This document shows, in pieces, positions 29,835-38,294 of a stretch of 64,000 nt of DNA. The stretch spans positions 124,001 to 188,000 of the forward strand of contig NZ_SRRU01000005.1 in NCBI RefSeq assembly GCF_004784465.1, in the 5' to 3' direction. The DNA is from Streptomyces griseoluteus (GTDB lineage: Bacteria; Actinomycetota; Actinomycetes; Streptomycetales; Streptomycetaceae). How positions within the stretch are numbered: the stretch's first letter is position 1; each line of letters begins with the position of its first letter. The position numbers and the translations under genes were made by a program. Below the pieces are notes generated by a model. That model saw only the letters and a list, made by a program, of their open reading frames with translations. It searched no databases and was not told where the DNA came from.

Positions 29835-30341
29835 TCAGCACTTTGCCTCTGCACTCGCTGACGCTGCAGCTACGGCCGGGGTTGTGTACTCTACCGTCGC
29901 CGTAATGATCCCCTGGGGTGTCAGACCGCCCGGCATCCCTCCAAGGGGGCCCTTGTTGACGACCACCTTGAAGTTCTTCCTCGGCGGCTTCGAGGAGCAA
30001 CCAGTGCCCACCTTGTATCGGTAGTACACCCCGGCGGTCCTCTCGTAGCCGTTGAAGAGTGTGTCACTGATCTTGTTCTTGAAGCTGGTGCTCCAGCGTC
30101 CACGCTCAACTATGTGGTTGTAGCCCCAAGTTTTCGTTCCGCAGCGCAGAGGCATCTTACCCGGGCCGATGTAGAAGGTATAGGCGACCTTGGAGTAGTG
30201 CTGCGACTTGCAGGGGTTTGACGCGCTCGCCGTGGCTGCTGCGGGCACCTCGGTGGATGCATTCGCGGGTATAGGTGCGATTAGCAGGATAGCGGCCCCC
30301 GCTGCCGCGACGAACGTCGCGGTGGACCTGCGGAAATACAT
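29835..30341 (-). CDS. secreted basic cysteine-containing protein, candidate exported toxin/RNase
   Basis: 168 residues from ATG 30341. Sec signal peptide: RR near the N-terminus, hydrophobic core FVAAAGAAILLIAPIP, cleavage after ANA (28). The mature part of about 140 residues is Lys/Arg-rich with four cysteines (44, 67, 115, 168). Its centre holds TWGYNHIVERGRW (71-83), and its end holds LTPQGIITATVEY. A helix carrying G-aromatic-x-H-I before beta strands resembles the layout of barnase/EndoU-type (BECR) RNase toxins, but I cannot name the family. It is the first gene of a pair with the acidic protein downstream. Local base composition is more A/T-rich than the surroundings. Confidence 0.75.
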   Translation of the reverse strand: MYFRRSTATFVAAAGAAILLIAPIPANASTEVPAAATASASNPCKSQHYSKVAYTFYIGPGKMPLRCGTKTWGYNHIVERGRWSTSFKNKISDTLFNGYERTAGVYYRYKVGTGCSSKPPRKNFKVVVNKGPLGGMPGGLTPQGIITATVEYTTPAVAAASASAEAKC

Positions 30342-30436
30342 AGCGCGCACGTCTTCTCTTTTCGCTGCCGGATGCTTCTGCATGTCTTCTGTGAGCTTCC
30401 TTATGCTCTCCTTGTGAGATTTGTATTCGCAAGGAA

Positions 30437-30842
30437 TCACGGCGTGACCATGTTCACGCTCCGGAGCGGAACCGATACTCTCAGCTGTTCATCTTGCCTA
30501 GAATGCCTGGTGCGCTCTGCCACCAGTCGACTTGTGAACCCGGCGGCGCGCAGGCGCTCAAACGCTACGGCCACGTCTTCGGGTACGGGCTGCTCGACCA
30601 TGAACCCCTGTTGCGGGTAGATCATGAGCCGTTGCTGCGCGCCTGCCAACATGTCGATCACCAGGCGTGCGTCACCGATCGAGTCGATGTAGTCAGCCAA
30701 AGACATGGGTTTCGAGCAGTGCGGGAGAGAAGCGGATGTTCTCTCCCGCGTTCCGGGCCCGCGGTTCGACAAGGATGACATCGGCCGGCACCCCCAGTTC
30801 CATCGCCCGCTCCCGGTAGTGCTCAGCCTCACCACGCGGCAT
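30437..30842 (-). pseudogene. broken YdcF/DUF218-family gene
   Basis: Two pieces of one ancestral protein lie in different frames. Piece 1 (30842 down to 30693) encodes PRGEAEHYRERAMELGVP...VEPRARNAGENIRFSPALLE, the DUF218 core. Piece 2 (about 30703 down to 30437) encodes LADYIDSIGDARLVIDMLAG...IYPQQGFMVEQPVPEDV, the C-terminal part seen in Streptomyces YdcF proteins. The N-terminal half and about 40 residues between the pieces are missing. The intact family are DUF218 enzymes possibly involved in envelope metabolism. Functional product unlikely. Confidence 0.7.
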
Positions 30843-31292
30843 GCGGTCGCATGGTGAGGCTGGCCTCCTTGGCCACGCGCGCACGCGCGTAGACCTCCGC
30901 GCCCTCCGGCAGACCGTGCGCCTGAGCGACGGCGGCCGACGCCGGCACGCGGCTGACGGTCTGAGTCTGCTCACTTCGCTTGTACGTACGTCCGGACGCC
31001 ACGCGGTCCGCTATGAACGCCACTTCATCGCCGTCTCGCCACTTGGCTTTGTCGTATCGCGCGATGCCGAGCCGCTTGAGCGGGGCCCGCCCACGGACGA
31101 CCGTGCCGTGTCCACGTGACGACGTGACCAGCCCTTCGGCTTCCAACGCCTTGTAGGCCGCATGGACCGTGGACTTTGAGCTCCCGTCCGCTTCCACCAG
31201 GTCCCTGATCTGCGGCAACTGGGCACCGGGCGCGTACTCGACGTTCCGGATCTGTTCGGCCAGTCGGGCGGGAACACGCCAGGTTTCGCCAC
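30829..31292 (-). pseudogene. frameshifted and truncated GntR-family regulator
   Basis: From 31285 down, one frame reads TWRVPARLAEQIRNVEYAPG, LPQIRDLVEADG, STVHAAYKALEAEGLV and SSRGHGTVVRG: a complete GntR winged helix. No ATG, GTG or TTG lies in that frame before the DNA-binding region. GTG 31292 (VAKP...) is the natural start, but in another frame; one extra base in its AAA run would give VAKTWRVPARLAEQ. The effector domain is cut off after VYARARVAKEASL, where the YdcF remnant begins. Further upstream (about 31356) VAFDWRVPVALRE looks like a second copy of the same N-terminus. Confidence 0.65.
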
Positions 31293-31739
31293 CCCCGCAG
31301 GGGCGCTGCCTGGGGGTTCTCGGAGCGCCACGGGAACGCGCCAGTCGAACGCCACCGGGCCCGCCACCGGCAAATTGGGGCGAACCCCCATATGCGCTGG
31401 GAGCCGGGGCGGTTGAGCGAGCGGGGGCGGGTGGGGTTTTCTCGTCTCAGAAGGCCCCGGGGGGAGAGCCTTCGTCACGGTCCCCGTACGCGTGGGGTCC
31501 GGCTCCGGTCACGCACCCCGGAGCCGGGCGGACGGGCGGGGACGGGGCGGGTCCGGGCGCACGCACGTCGTCCGGGCCCGCCCCTCGTGCGTGCGCCGTT
31601 CAACGTCTCCGTTCGGACAAGTATCGGAAACGACCGCCCCAACTGCCTGTGGAGCACATACAGTTCCGTCCGCACCAACTTTTGAACACGTTCAGGAATC
31701 CGGTGCGACCACGGGGACTTCACGGGGAGGAATCGCTTC
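31293..31739. other. non-coding stretch before the penicillin-binding genes
   Basis: About 450 bases. The left part holds the second GntR-like N-terminal echo (31333-31360). The right part is the leader of the penicillin-binding gene, with an inverted repeat TGAAC-AC-GTTCA at 31683-31694 and a GGGGAGGA ribosome-binding site before ATG 31740. No convincing gene otherwise. Confidence 0.5.
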
Positions 31740-33359
31740 ATGGGCAAGGGAGTCAGAGTCGCGGTCATCAGCGGCGTGTGCGTGACGATGCTGGGCGGGG
31801 CCGGTTACGGCATGTACAACATCGCCTCGGCGCTGAACAGCACCGCCACCGGCGGCGTCAAGGCCTTACCGACCGGGCCGCCCAGCCGCGAGGAGGTCGA
31901 GCAGACCACCGCGAAGTTCTTCGCCGCCTGGGAGACGGGCCGGCCGGAGCAGGCGGCGAACCTCACCAACTTCCCCGAGGACGCCGAGTCGCTGCTGACG
32001 GCGTACGGCTCGGACGCGCACATTACCGACGTGCACATCACCCCCGGCAAGGCGAACGGGGACACGGTGCCCTTCGAGGTGCGGGCGACGGTGTCGTACG
32101 GGAAGGAGACCCGGCCGCTGGCGTACGCGAGCCGGCTGACCGTGGTGCGCGGGGTCAACTCGCACCGCCCGCTGGTCGACTGGGACCCCGCGCTGGTGCA
32201 TCCGAAGCTGGCCAAGGGCGACTCGCTGACCGTCGAGGAGTCCGCCACCCCGCAGATCGACGCCGTGGACCGCGACGGCCAGGTGCTGACCAAGGAGAAG
32301 TACCCCTCCCTCGGCCCGGTACTGGACGAGCTGCGCAAGCGGTACGGGGACAGGACGGGCGGCCGGGCCGGGGTCGAGCTGGTGGTCCGGCACGAGGGCA
32401 GCGGCGCGGCCGACACCACACTGTTGACCCTGGTCAAGGGCAGGCCCGGCAAGCTGCGCACCACCCTCAGCGCGAGCGCCCAGGCGGCGGCCGAGGCGGC
32501 CGTGACCGACTACACCAACTCCTCGGTGGCGGCCGTACAGCCCAGCACCGGCGAGATCCTGGCCTTCGCCAACCACCGCGACGACGGCTTCAACGCCGCC
32601 TTCCTCGGCGAACTGGCCCCCGGTTCCACCATGAAGATCATCAGCGCCGCCACCCTCATCGACTCCGGCCTGACCTCGGCGAACGGCCCGGCGCCCTGCC
32701 CGCCGTCGGCCGTGTGGCAGAGCCAGACCTTCACCAACCTCACCGGCCTGGCGCCGAACGAGAACGCCACCCTCTCCGAGAGCTTCGCCCGTTCCTGCAA
32801 CACCGCGTTCGTGAAGTTCGCGGACGAGGTGAAGGCGGACTCGCTGGCCACGGAGGCCGCGCAGCGGTTCGGCATCGGGCGCAACGACTGGAAGGTGGGT
32901 GTCCCCTCCTTCGACGGCCGGGTCCCCTCACCGGACGGCCCCGACCGGGCGGCCGGCCTGATCGGGCAGGGCCAGGTCCAGATGAGCCCGCTGAACATGG
33001 CGTCGGTCACGGCCACCGCGAAGACCGGCACCTTCCGGCAGCCGGTGATCGTCCCGCTGAGCCTGGACGGCCGCCGGCCCGCCACCGCGCGCGGGCTGGC
33101 GCCGGGTACGTCCCAGCAGTTGCGGGAGATGATGAACCGCACCGCGCGCAGTGGCACCGCGGCAGGCGTGATGGCCGGGCTGAGCGGGAACGTGGGGGCG
33201 AAGACCGGTTCGGCGGAGGTCGACGGGCAGTCACGGTCCAACAGCTGGTTCACCGGATACCGGGACGACATCGCGGCGGCCGCGATGACGGAGGACGGCG
33301 GGCATGGCATCGACGCCGCCGGTCCTATTGTCGCAAGAGTGCTACGGAGTGCGGGCTGA
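31740..33359 (+). CDS. class B-like penicillin-binding protein with a TTA codon
   Basis: 539 residues. N-terminal membrane anchor (VAVISGVCVTMLGGAGYGMY), an NTF2-like MecA_N domain (about 47-165), a dimerisation segment, and the transpeptidase domain with S296-T-M-K, S352-C-N and K488-T-G-S. It cross-links peptidoglycan outside the membrane. Codon 43 is TTA (31866-31868), so translation should need the bldA tRNA and be tied to aerial growth. A homologous second gene follows 96 bases later, then ssgE on the other strand; S. coelicolor has a similar pair. Confidence 0.93.
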   Translation: MGKGVRVAVISGVCVTMLGGAGYGMYNIASALNSTATGGVKALPTGPPSREEVEQTTAKFFAAWETGRPEQAANLTNFPEDAESLLTAYGSDAHITDVHITPGKANGDTVPFEVRATVSYGKETRPLAYASRLTVVRGVNSHRPLVDWDPALVHPKLAKGDSLTVEESATPQIDAVDRDGQVLTKEKYPSLGPVLDELRKRYGDRTGGRAGVELVVRHEGSGAADTTLLTLVKGRPGKLRTTLSASAQAAAEAAVTDYTNSSVAAVQPSTGEILAFANHRDDGFNAAFLGELAPGSTMKIISAATLIDSGLTSANGPAPCPPSAVWQSQTFTNLTGLAPNENATLSESFARSCNTAFVKFADEVKADSLATEAAQRFGIGRNDWKVGVPSFDGRVPSPDGPDRAAGLIGQGQVQMSPLNMASVTATAKTGTFRQPVIVPLSLDGRRPATARGLAPGTSQQLREMMNRTARSGTAAGVMAGLSGNVGAKTGSAEVDGQSRSNSWFTGYRDDIAAAAMTEDGGHGIDAAGPIVARVLRSAG

Positions 33360-33455
33360 GATCGGCCGGGTCCGGGAGGACTCTAGGCTGTTGAGGTCGT
33401 TGGGGACGTGTGAGGGCTGCGGGGACCCCGGGGAGAGCGCGGAGGACTTGGGACT

Positions 33456-35120
33456 GTGGGCAAGAGAAGGCGTGCCGCCGAACGGCCGAAGCGGAAACCC
33501 GCCGTACTGGGCGGCATGATCGCCCTCGTCGTCGGCGGCGCCGGGTTCGGCCTCTACGCGCTGTACGGCGGCGGGGCGTCCGCCGAGGAGGCGTCCACGC
33601 TGTCCGACCACAAGAGCGTGAAGACCGGGCCGCCCAGCGCGGTGGAGGTCAAGACGGTCACCTCCCGCTTCCTGACGGCCTGGCAGCGGGGCCGTGTCGC
33701 CGAGGCGGCCGCCGCGACCGACGACGCCAAGGCCGCCACCGCGCTGCTCACCGGCTACACCAAGGACGCCCGCCTGCAGCACGTCACCCTCACCGCGGGC
33801 AGGGCGACCGGCGCGACGGTGCCCTTCTCCGTCAAGGCGACCGTCTCCTACCAGGGCGTCAGCAAGCCGCTGGCGTACCGGAGTTCGCTGACCGTGGTGC
33901 GGCGGGCGAGCGACGGCGCGGCCCTAGTCGGCTGGCAGCCCTCCGTGGTGCACCCGGAGCTGAAGGACGGCGACACCCTGGTCACCGGCGCGTCCGGCAC
34001 CCCGCCGGTCAAGGCGCTGGACCGCACCGGCGGCGAGCTGACCGTGACCGCGTACCCCTCGCTGGGGTCGGTGCTGGACGGACTGCGGGAGAAGTACGGC
34101 AAGACGGCCGGCGGCAAGGCGGGCGTGGAGCTGCGCGTGGTGCGCGGCAAGGCGTCGGAGAAGGCCGGACTGTCGGACAAGACGCTGGTGGAGCTGAGCG
34201 AGGGCACGCCGGGCACGGTGAAGACCACGCTGGACCCCAGGTTCCAGGCGGCGGCCGAGCAGCAGGTGGCCAAGCGGGAGCAGGCGTCGGTGGTGGCGCT
34301 GCGCGCGTCGACCGGTGAGATCCTCGCGGTCGCCAACAGCGGCCACGGCTTCAACATCGGCTTCCAGGGCTCGCTCGCCCCCGGCTCCACCATGAAGGTG
34401 ATCACCTCCTCGCTGCTGATCGAGAAGGGCCTGGCGGAGGCGGACAAGAAGCACCCCTGCCCGAAGACCTTCACCTTCGGCGGCTGGAAGTTCCACAACG
34501 ACGACGACTTCGAGATCAAGAACGGCACCTTCAAGGCGAGCTTCGCCCGCTCCTGCAACACCGCCTTCATCAGCCAGGCGAAGAAGCTGAAGAACGACGA
34601 CCTGACCAAGCAGGCCCAGCAGGTCTTCGGCCTCTCCCTGAACAACTGGTCGGTCGGCGTGCCCACGCTGGACGGCTCGGTGCCGGTGCAGTCGGCGGCG
34701 CAGATGGCGGCCTCCTTGATCGGGCAGGGCGGGGTGCGGATGAACCCGCTGAACATGGCCTCGGTGGCGGCGACGGTGAAGACCGGCACCTTCCACCAGC
34801 CGTACCTGGTCGCCCCGTCGGTGGACCACCGCACGCTGGCGACGGCGTCCCGCACGATGTCGGCGAAGACGCTGGGCCAGCTCCGCGAGCTGATGAACTT
34901 CACCGCCGCGTACGGCACGGCGGCCGAGGCGATGTCGGGGCTGGGTCCGGACTACGGCGCCAAGACCGGCTCGGCCGAGGTCGACAACCAGAAGAAGCCC
35001 AACGGCTGGTTCACCGCCTACCGGGGCGACCTCGCCTCGGCCGGTGTGGTGCAGGCGGGCGGCCATGGCGGCGACACGGCCGGCCCGATCGTCGCCACTC
35101 TGCTCAAGCTCGGGGGCTGA
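33456..35120 (+). CDS. class B-like penicillin-binding protein (second copy)
   Basis: 554 residues from GTG 33456, with GGAGG upstream. Same architecture as the preceding gene: basic N-terminus (GKRRRAAERPKRKP), membrane helix, MecA_N-like domain, and a transpeptidase with S311-T-M-K, S366-C-N and K503-T-G-S. There is no TTA codon. The two proteins align along their length, so this is a tandem duplication. Its stop abuts the stop of the convergent ssgE with no gap. Confidence 0.93.
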   Translation: MGKRRRAAERPKRKPAVLGGMIALVVGGAGFGLYALYGGGASAEEASTLSDHKSVKTGPPSAVEVKTVTSRFLTAWQRGRVAEAAAATDDAKAATALLTGYTKDARLQHVTLTAGRATGATVPFSVKATVSYQGVSKPLAYRSSLTVVRRASDGAALVGWQPSVVHPELKDGDTLVTGASGTPPVKALDRTGGELTVTAYPSLGSVLDGLREKYGKTAGGKAGVELRVVRGKASEKAGLSDKTLVELSEGTPGTVKTTLDPRFQAAAEQQVAKREQASVVALRASTGEILAVANSGHGFNIGFQGSLAPGSTMKVITSSLLIEKGLAEADKKHPCPKTFTFGGWKFHNDDDFEIKNGTFKASFARSCNTAFISQAKKLKNDDLTKQAQQVFGLSLNNWSVGVPTLDGSVPVQSAAQMAASLIGQGGVRMNPLNMASVAATVKTGTFHQPYLVAPSVDHRTLATASRTMSAKTLGQLRELMNFTAAYGTAAEAMSGLGPDYGAKTGSAEVDNQKKPNGWFTAYRGDLASAGVVQAGGHGGDTAGPIVATLLKLGG

Positions 35121-35462
35121 TCAGTTCCGTACGGGCTCGGCCGTGTAGGTGCGCAGCAGGAACCGGGTCAGCGACTTCACGTCGAACTGGACCACGTCCA
35201 CGCCCTGCGGGGAGTGGAACTCCAGGACCGCCTGCACGCGCCCGCACGGCCAGACCCGTACGTCCCCGCTCTCGACGGGGGTCCGCAGGCCGTCCTCCAG
35301 CAGGGACCGGGAGAAGGTCCACTCGGTGGGGCCGGGCAGGCCGACCTGGACGGAGAGGGGGTCGGCGTCGGGGTCGTAGCGGAGCACCACGCGTATCGCG
35401 TCGGGGTCGTCCTCCGCTTCGGTGACGATGTGGGCGTGTGTGTACTGCTCGACTACGGACAT
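35121..35462 (-). CDS. ssgE: SsgA-like sporulation/cell-division protein, probably SsgE
   Basis: 113 residues of the SsgA-like family, found only in sporulating actinomycetes. Features: VLRYDPDADPLSVQVGLPG, TEWTFSRSLLEDGLRTPVESGDVRVWP and VLEFHSPQGVDVVQFDVKSLTRFL. SALPs guide peptidoglycan machinery during septation and spore-wall formation. I name it SsgE from its place beside the twin penicillin-binding genes, where S. coelicolor ssgE lies; sequence alone does not separate the paralogues with certainty. GAGAGGG precedes ATG 35462. Confidence 0.88.
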   Translation of the reverse strand: MSVVEQYTHAHIVTEAEDDPDAIRVVLRYDPDADPLSVQVGLPGPTEWTFSRSLLEDGLRTPVESGDVRVWPCGRVQAVLEFHSPQGVDVVQFDVKSLTRFLLRTYTAEPVRN

Positions 35463-35583
35463 CGGGTCGCCCTCTCACGTTCAGTGACCGCAACAAAAGC
35501 CGCACAGCCGCTTCGTCTCTAATGTCGCATAATTTCCGATTTCCGCCCCTGGAGGCCGGACGGGAAGCGAGACCACCTCGCTC

Positions 35584-35600
35584 TTGCAAGGCATTCGCAA
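35584..35600 (+). promoter_or_regulatory. Nur box (nickel-responsive operator)
   Basis: TTGCAA-GGCAT-TCGCAA matches the Streptomyces Nur consensus tTGCaa-N5-ttGCAA with one mismatch. It covers the cbiM -35 region, so nickel-loaded Nur would block transcription of cbiMQO. Confidence 0.7.
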
Positions 35601-35608
35601 CAAGCGCT

Positions 35609-35614
35609 TAAAAT
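35609..35614 (+). promoter_or_regulatory. cbiM -10 element, leaderless start
   Basis: TAAAAT, 19 bases after TTGCAA (35584-35589) and 6 bases before the GTG at 35621. There is no ribosome-binding site, so the transcript probably begins at the start codon. Confidence 0.6.
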
Positions 35615-35620
35615 TGAACG

Positions 35621-36667
35621 GTGCATGTACCTGACGGATTCATCGACGCCCCCACCTCCGCTGTCACCGGGGTGGTCGCCGCAGGCGCCCTCGCGGTGAG
35701 CCTGCGCGGCGCCCGCCGCGAACTGGACGAGCGCACCGCGCCGCTGGCCGGCCTGGTCGCCGCGTTCATCTTCGCCGTACAGATGCTCAACTTCCCCGTG
35801 GCGGCCGGAACAAGCGGCCACCTGCTGGGCGGAGCGCTGGCCGCGATACTCGTCGGCCCCTATACGGCCGTGCTCTGCGTGTCGGTCGTGCTGCTCATGC
35901 AGGGCGTGCTGTTCGCGGACGGCGGGCTGACCGCGCTCGGCGTGAACATCACGGACATGGCCATCGTCACGACCGTGGTCGCGTACGCCGTCTTCAAGGC
36001 GCTGCTGGCGGTGCTGCCACGCTCCCGGCGCTCGATCACCGCCGCCTCCTTCGTCGCCGCCCTGCTCTCGGTACCCGCCGCGGCCGTCGTCTTCACGCTG
36101 ATCTACGCGATCGGCGGCACCACCGACGTGTCCATCGTCAAGGTGGCCACCGCGATGATCGGCGTCCATGTGCTGATCGGCATCGGCGAGGCCGTGATCA
36201 CCGCGCTCACCGTCGCCGCCGTCGTCGCGGTCCGCCCCGACCTCGTGTACGGCGCGCGCGGACTGCGGCAGAAGCTCCGGCTCCGGGTGAACGGCGAGCT
36301 GGTCGACGCCCCCGACGCCGCCCCGGTCCCGGCCGCCGCCCGCACCTCCCGGCGCACCGTGTGGATCACCGGCCTGGTGACCTCGCTGGTCCTCGCCGGG
36401 TTCGTCAGCTTCTACGCCTCCGCCGACCCGGACGGCCTGGAGAAGGTCGCCCACGACAAGGGCATCGACAAGAAGACCGAGCCGCACCACTCCTCGGACT
36501 CCCCGCTGGCCGACTACGGCGTCAAGGACGTGGCGAACGCCCGGCTGTCCGGGGGTCTCGCGGGCGTGATCGGCGTCGGCGTCACCGTCGTCGCGGGCAG
36601 CGCGGTCTTCTGGGCGGTGCGCCGCCGCCGCGACCACGACGCCTCTCCCGCGAACACGAGCTTCTGA
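35621..36667 (+). CDS. cbiM: nickel/cobalt ECF transporter S component, CbiM-PDGLE fusion
   Basis: 348 residues. It must start at GTG 35621, because the family's metal site uses the N-terminal Met-His (MHVPDGFID). CbiM domain (1 to about 210, 6-7 helices) with the conserved MLNFPVAAGTSGHLLGGALAA, then a C-terminal membrane-anchored segment containing SADPDGLEK, the PDGLE (CbiN/NikN-like) domain. It binds and imports Ni2+ or Co2+; the Nur box argues for nickel. First gene of cbiMQO. Confidence 0.93.
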   Translation: MHVPDGFIDAPTSAVTGVVAAGALAVSLRGARRELDERTAPLAGLVAAFIFAVQMLNFPVAAGTSGHLLGGALAAILVGPYTAVLCVSVVLLMQGVLFADGGLTALGVNITDMAIVTTVVAYAVFKALLAVLPRSRRSITAASFVAALLSVPAAAVVFTLIYAIGGTTDVSIVKVATAMIGVHVLIGIGEAVITALTVAAVVAVRPDLVYGARGLRQKLRLRVNGELVDAPDAAPVPAAARTSRRTVWITGLVTSLVLAGFVSFYASADPDGLEKVAHDKGIDKKTEPHHSSDSPLADYGVKDVANARLSGGLAGVIGVGVTVVAGSAVFWAVRRRRDHDASPANTSF

Positions 36668-36668
36668 G

Positions 36669-37430
36669 ATGGGCGCCGGCCACGCCCACAAGCTCTACCG
36701 GCACGGACACTCCGCCGTCCACCGGCTGCCCCCGCACACCAAGCTGGCGGCCGTCTTCGCCTTCGTCGTGGTGGTGGTCTCCACCCCGCGCGAGGCGATG
36801 TGGGCGTTCGGGGTGTACGCGGTGCTGCTGGCCTGTGTCGCCCACCGGGCGCGGGTGCCCGCCGGGTTCCTGCTGAAGCGGCTGCTGATCGAGGTGCCGT
36901 TCGTCGCGTTCGCGGTGCTCATGCCGTTCGTCGCGGAGGGCGAGCGGGTGCACGTCCTCGGGCTCTCGCTGAGCGTCAACGGCCTGTGGGGCGCCTGGAA
37001 CGTGCTGGCCAAGGGCACCCTGGGCGTCGCCGCGTCCGTGCTGCTCGCCGCCACCACCGACCTGCGCGAACTGCTGCTCGGGCTCCAGCGGCTGAAGCTG
37101 CCGCCGCTGCTGGTGCAGATCGCCTCCTTCATGATCCGCTACGGCGACGTCATCACCGACGAGATGCGCCGGATGCGGATCGCCCGCGAGTCCCGCGGCT
37201 TCGAGGCGCGGGGGGTACGGCACTGGGGGGTGCTCGCCAAGTCGGCGGGCGCGCTGTTCATCCGCTCCTACGAGCGTGGCGAGCGGGTGCATCTGGCCAT
37301 GGTGAGCCGGGGTTACGCCGGGTCGATGCCGGTCATCGACGAGGTCACCGCCACCCGTGACCAGTGGCTGCGCGCGCTGGCCCTGCCCTGCTCCGCCCTC
37401 GTCGTCTGTCTGCTGGGATGGTTCCTGTGA
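36669..37430 (+). CDS. cbiQ: ECF transporter T component CbiQ/NikQ
   Basis: 253 residues, a transmembrane coupling protein that links the S component to the ATPase. Several membrane helices, with the coupling-helix motif RARESRGF-like (RIARESRGFEARG) near 170-185 and a second AMVSRGYAG. A His-rich N-terminus (GHAHKLYRHGHSAVHRLPPHTK) could help metal handling. It starts 1 base after the cbiM stop and overlaps cbiO as GTGA. Confidence 0.92.
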   Translation: MGAGHAHKLYRHGHSAVHRLPPHTKLAAVFAFVVVVVSTPREAMWAFGVYAVLLACVAHRARVPAGFLLKRLLIEVPFVAFAVLMPFVAEGERVHVLGLSLSVNGLWGAWNVLAKGTLGVAASVLLAATTDLRELLLGLQRLKLPPLLVQIASFMIRYGDVITDEMRRMRIARESRGFEARGVRHWGVLAKSAGALFIRSYERGERVHLAMVSRGYAGSMPVIDEVTATRDQWLRALALPCSALVVCLLGWFL

Positions 37431-38182
37431 GTACCGCACTGTCGCTGGAAGTCTCCGGCCTCGCCTTCGCCTACCCCGACGGCCACCAGGCCCTGTTCGG
37501 CGTCGACTTCACCGTCCCGCGCGGTGAACGGGTCGCGCTGCTCGGGCCGAACGGCGCGGGCAAGACCACGCTCGTGCTGCATCTGAACGGCATCCTGTCC
37601 GGCGGCACCGGCACGGTCACCGTGGCCGGACTCCCGGTCGGCAAGCGGCACATGGCCGAGATCCGGCAGAAGGTCGGCATCGTCTTCCAGGACCCCGACG
37701 ACCAGCTCTTCATGCCGACCGTGCGGGAGGACGTGGCGTTCGGGCCTGCGGCGGCCGGGCTGAAGGGGGCCGCGCTGGAGGAGCGGGTGCGAACCGCGCT
37801 GGAGCAGGTCGGGATGGCGGAGTTCGCCGACCGGCCCCCGCACCATCTGTCCTTCGGGCAGCGGCGCCGGGTCGCGGTGGCGACGGTGCTGGCGATGCGG
37901 CCGGAGATCCTCGTCCTGGACGAGCCGTCCTCCAACCTCGACCCGGCCTCGCGGCGCGAACTGGCGGACATTCTGCGGGCGTTGGACGTCACGGTGCTGA
38001 TGGTCACGCACGATCTGCCCTACGCCCTGGAGCTGTGCCCGCGTGCGCTGATCCTCAGTGACGGGGTGATCGCGGCCGACGGTCCCACGGGCAAGCTGCT
38101 CTCCGACGACGCGCTGATGCGGGCGCACCGGCTGGAGCTGCCGTTCGGGTTCGATCCGCGCACGGTGACGTCGGACGCGTAG
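37427..38182 (+). CDS. cbiO: ECF transporter ATPase CbiO/NikO
   Basis: 251 residues from GTG 37427, overlapping the cbiQ stop. ABC ATPase: Walker A GPNGAGKTT, Q-loop VFQDPDDQLF (typical of ECF ATPases), signature LSFGQRRR, Walker B LVLDEPSSNLD, H-loop VTHD. It powers metal uptake with CbiM and CbiQ, probably as a homodimer since only one ATPase gene is present. Confidence 0.94.
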   Translation: MSTALSLEVSGLAFAYPDGHQALFGVDFTVPRGERVALLGPNGAGKTTLVLHLNGILSGGTGTVTVAGLPVGKRHMAEIRQKVGIVFQDPDDQLFMPTVREDVAFGPAAAGLKGAALEERVRTALEQVGMAEFADRPPHHLSFGQRRRVAVATVLAMRPEILVLDEPSSNLDPASRRELADILRALDVTVLMVTHDLPYALELCPRALILSDGVIAADGPTGKLLSDDALMRAHRLELPFGFDPRTVTSDA

Positions 38183-38294
38183 GGCGTCGGAGCGTCGGGA
38201 TCTGTCGGGGCCTGTCGGGCCCGTCGGGGCCGAGGAATCCAAGGCCGTACGGCCGTGTTTCACTCGTGAGTGCGGGCGAGGAAAGGGATACGGC

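Noticed and set aside
31683..31694. TGAAC-AC-GTTCA inverted repeat before the first penicillin-binding gene
   Set aside because: Only five-base arms and no neighbouring regulator to link it to; noted in the intergenic entry but not called an operator.
38186..38234. Repeated GTCGGGGCC-like units after cbiO
   Set aside because: Short and imperfect; they could form a weak hairpin but are not distinct enough from the high-GC background to call a repeat or terminator.
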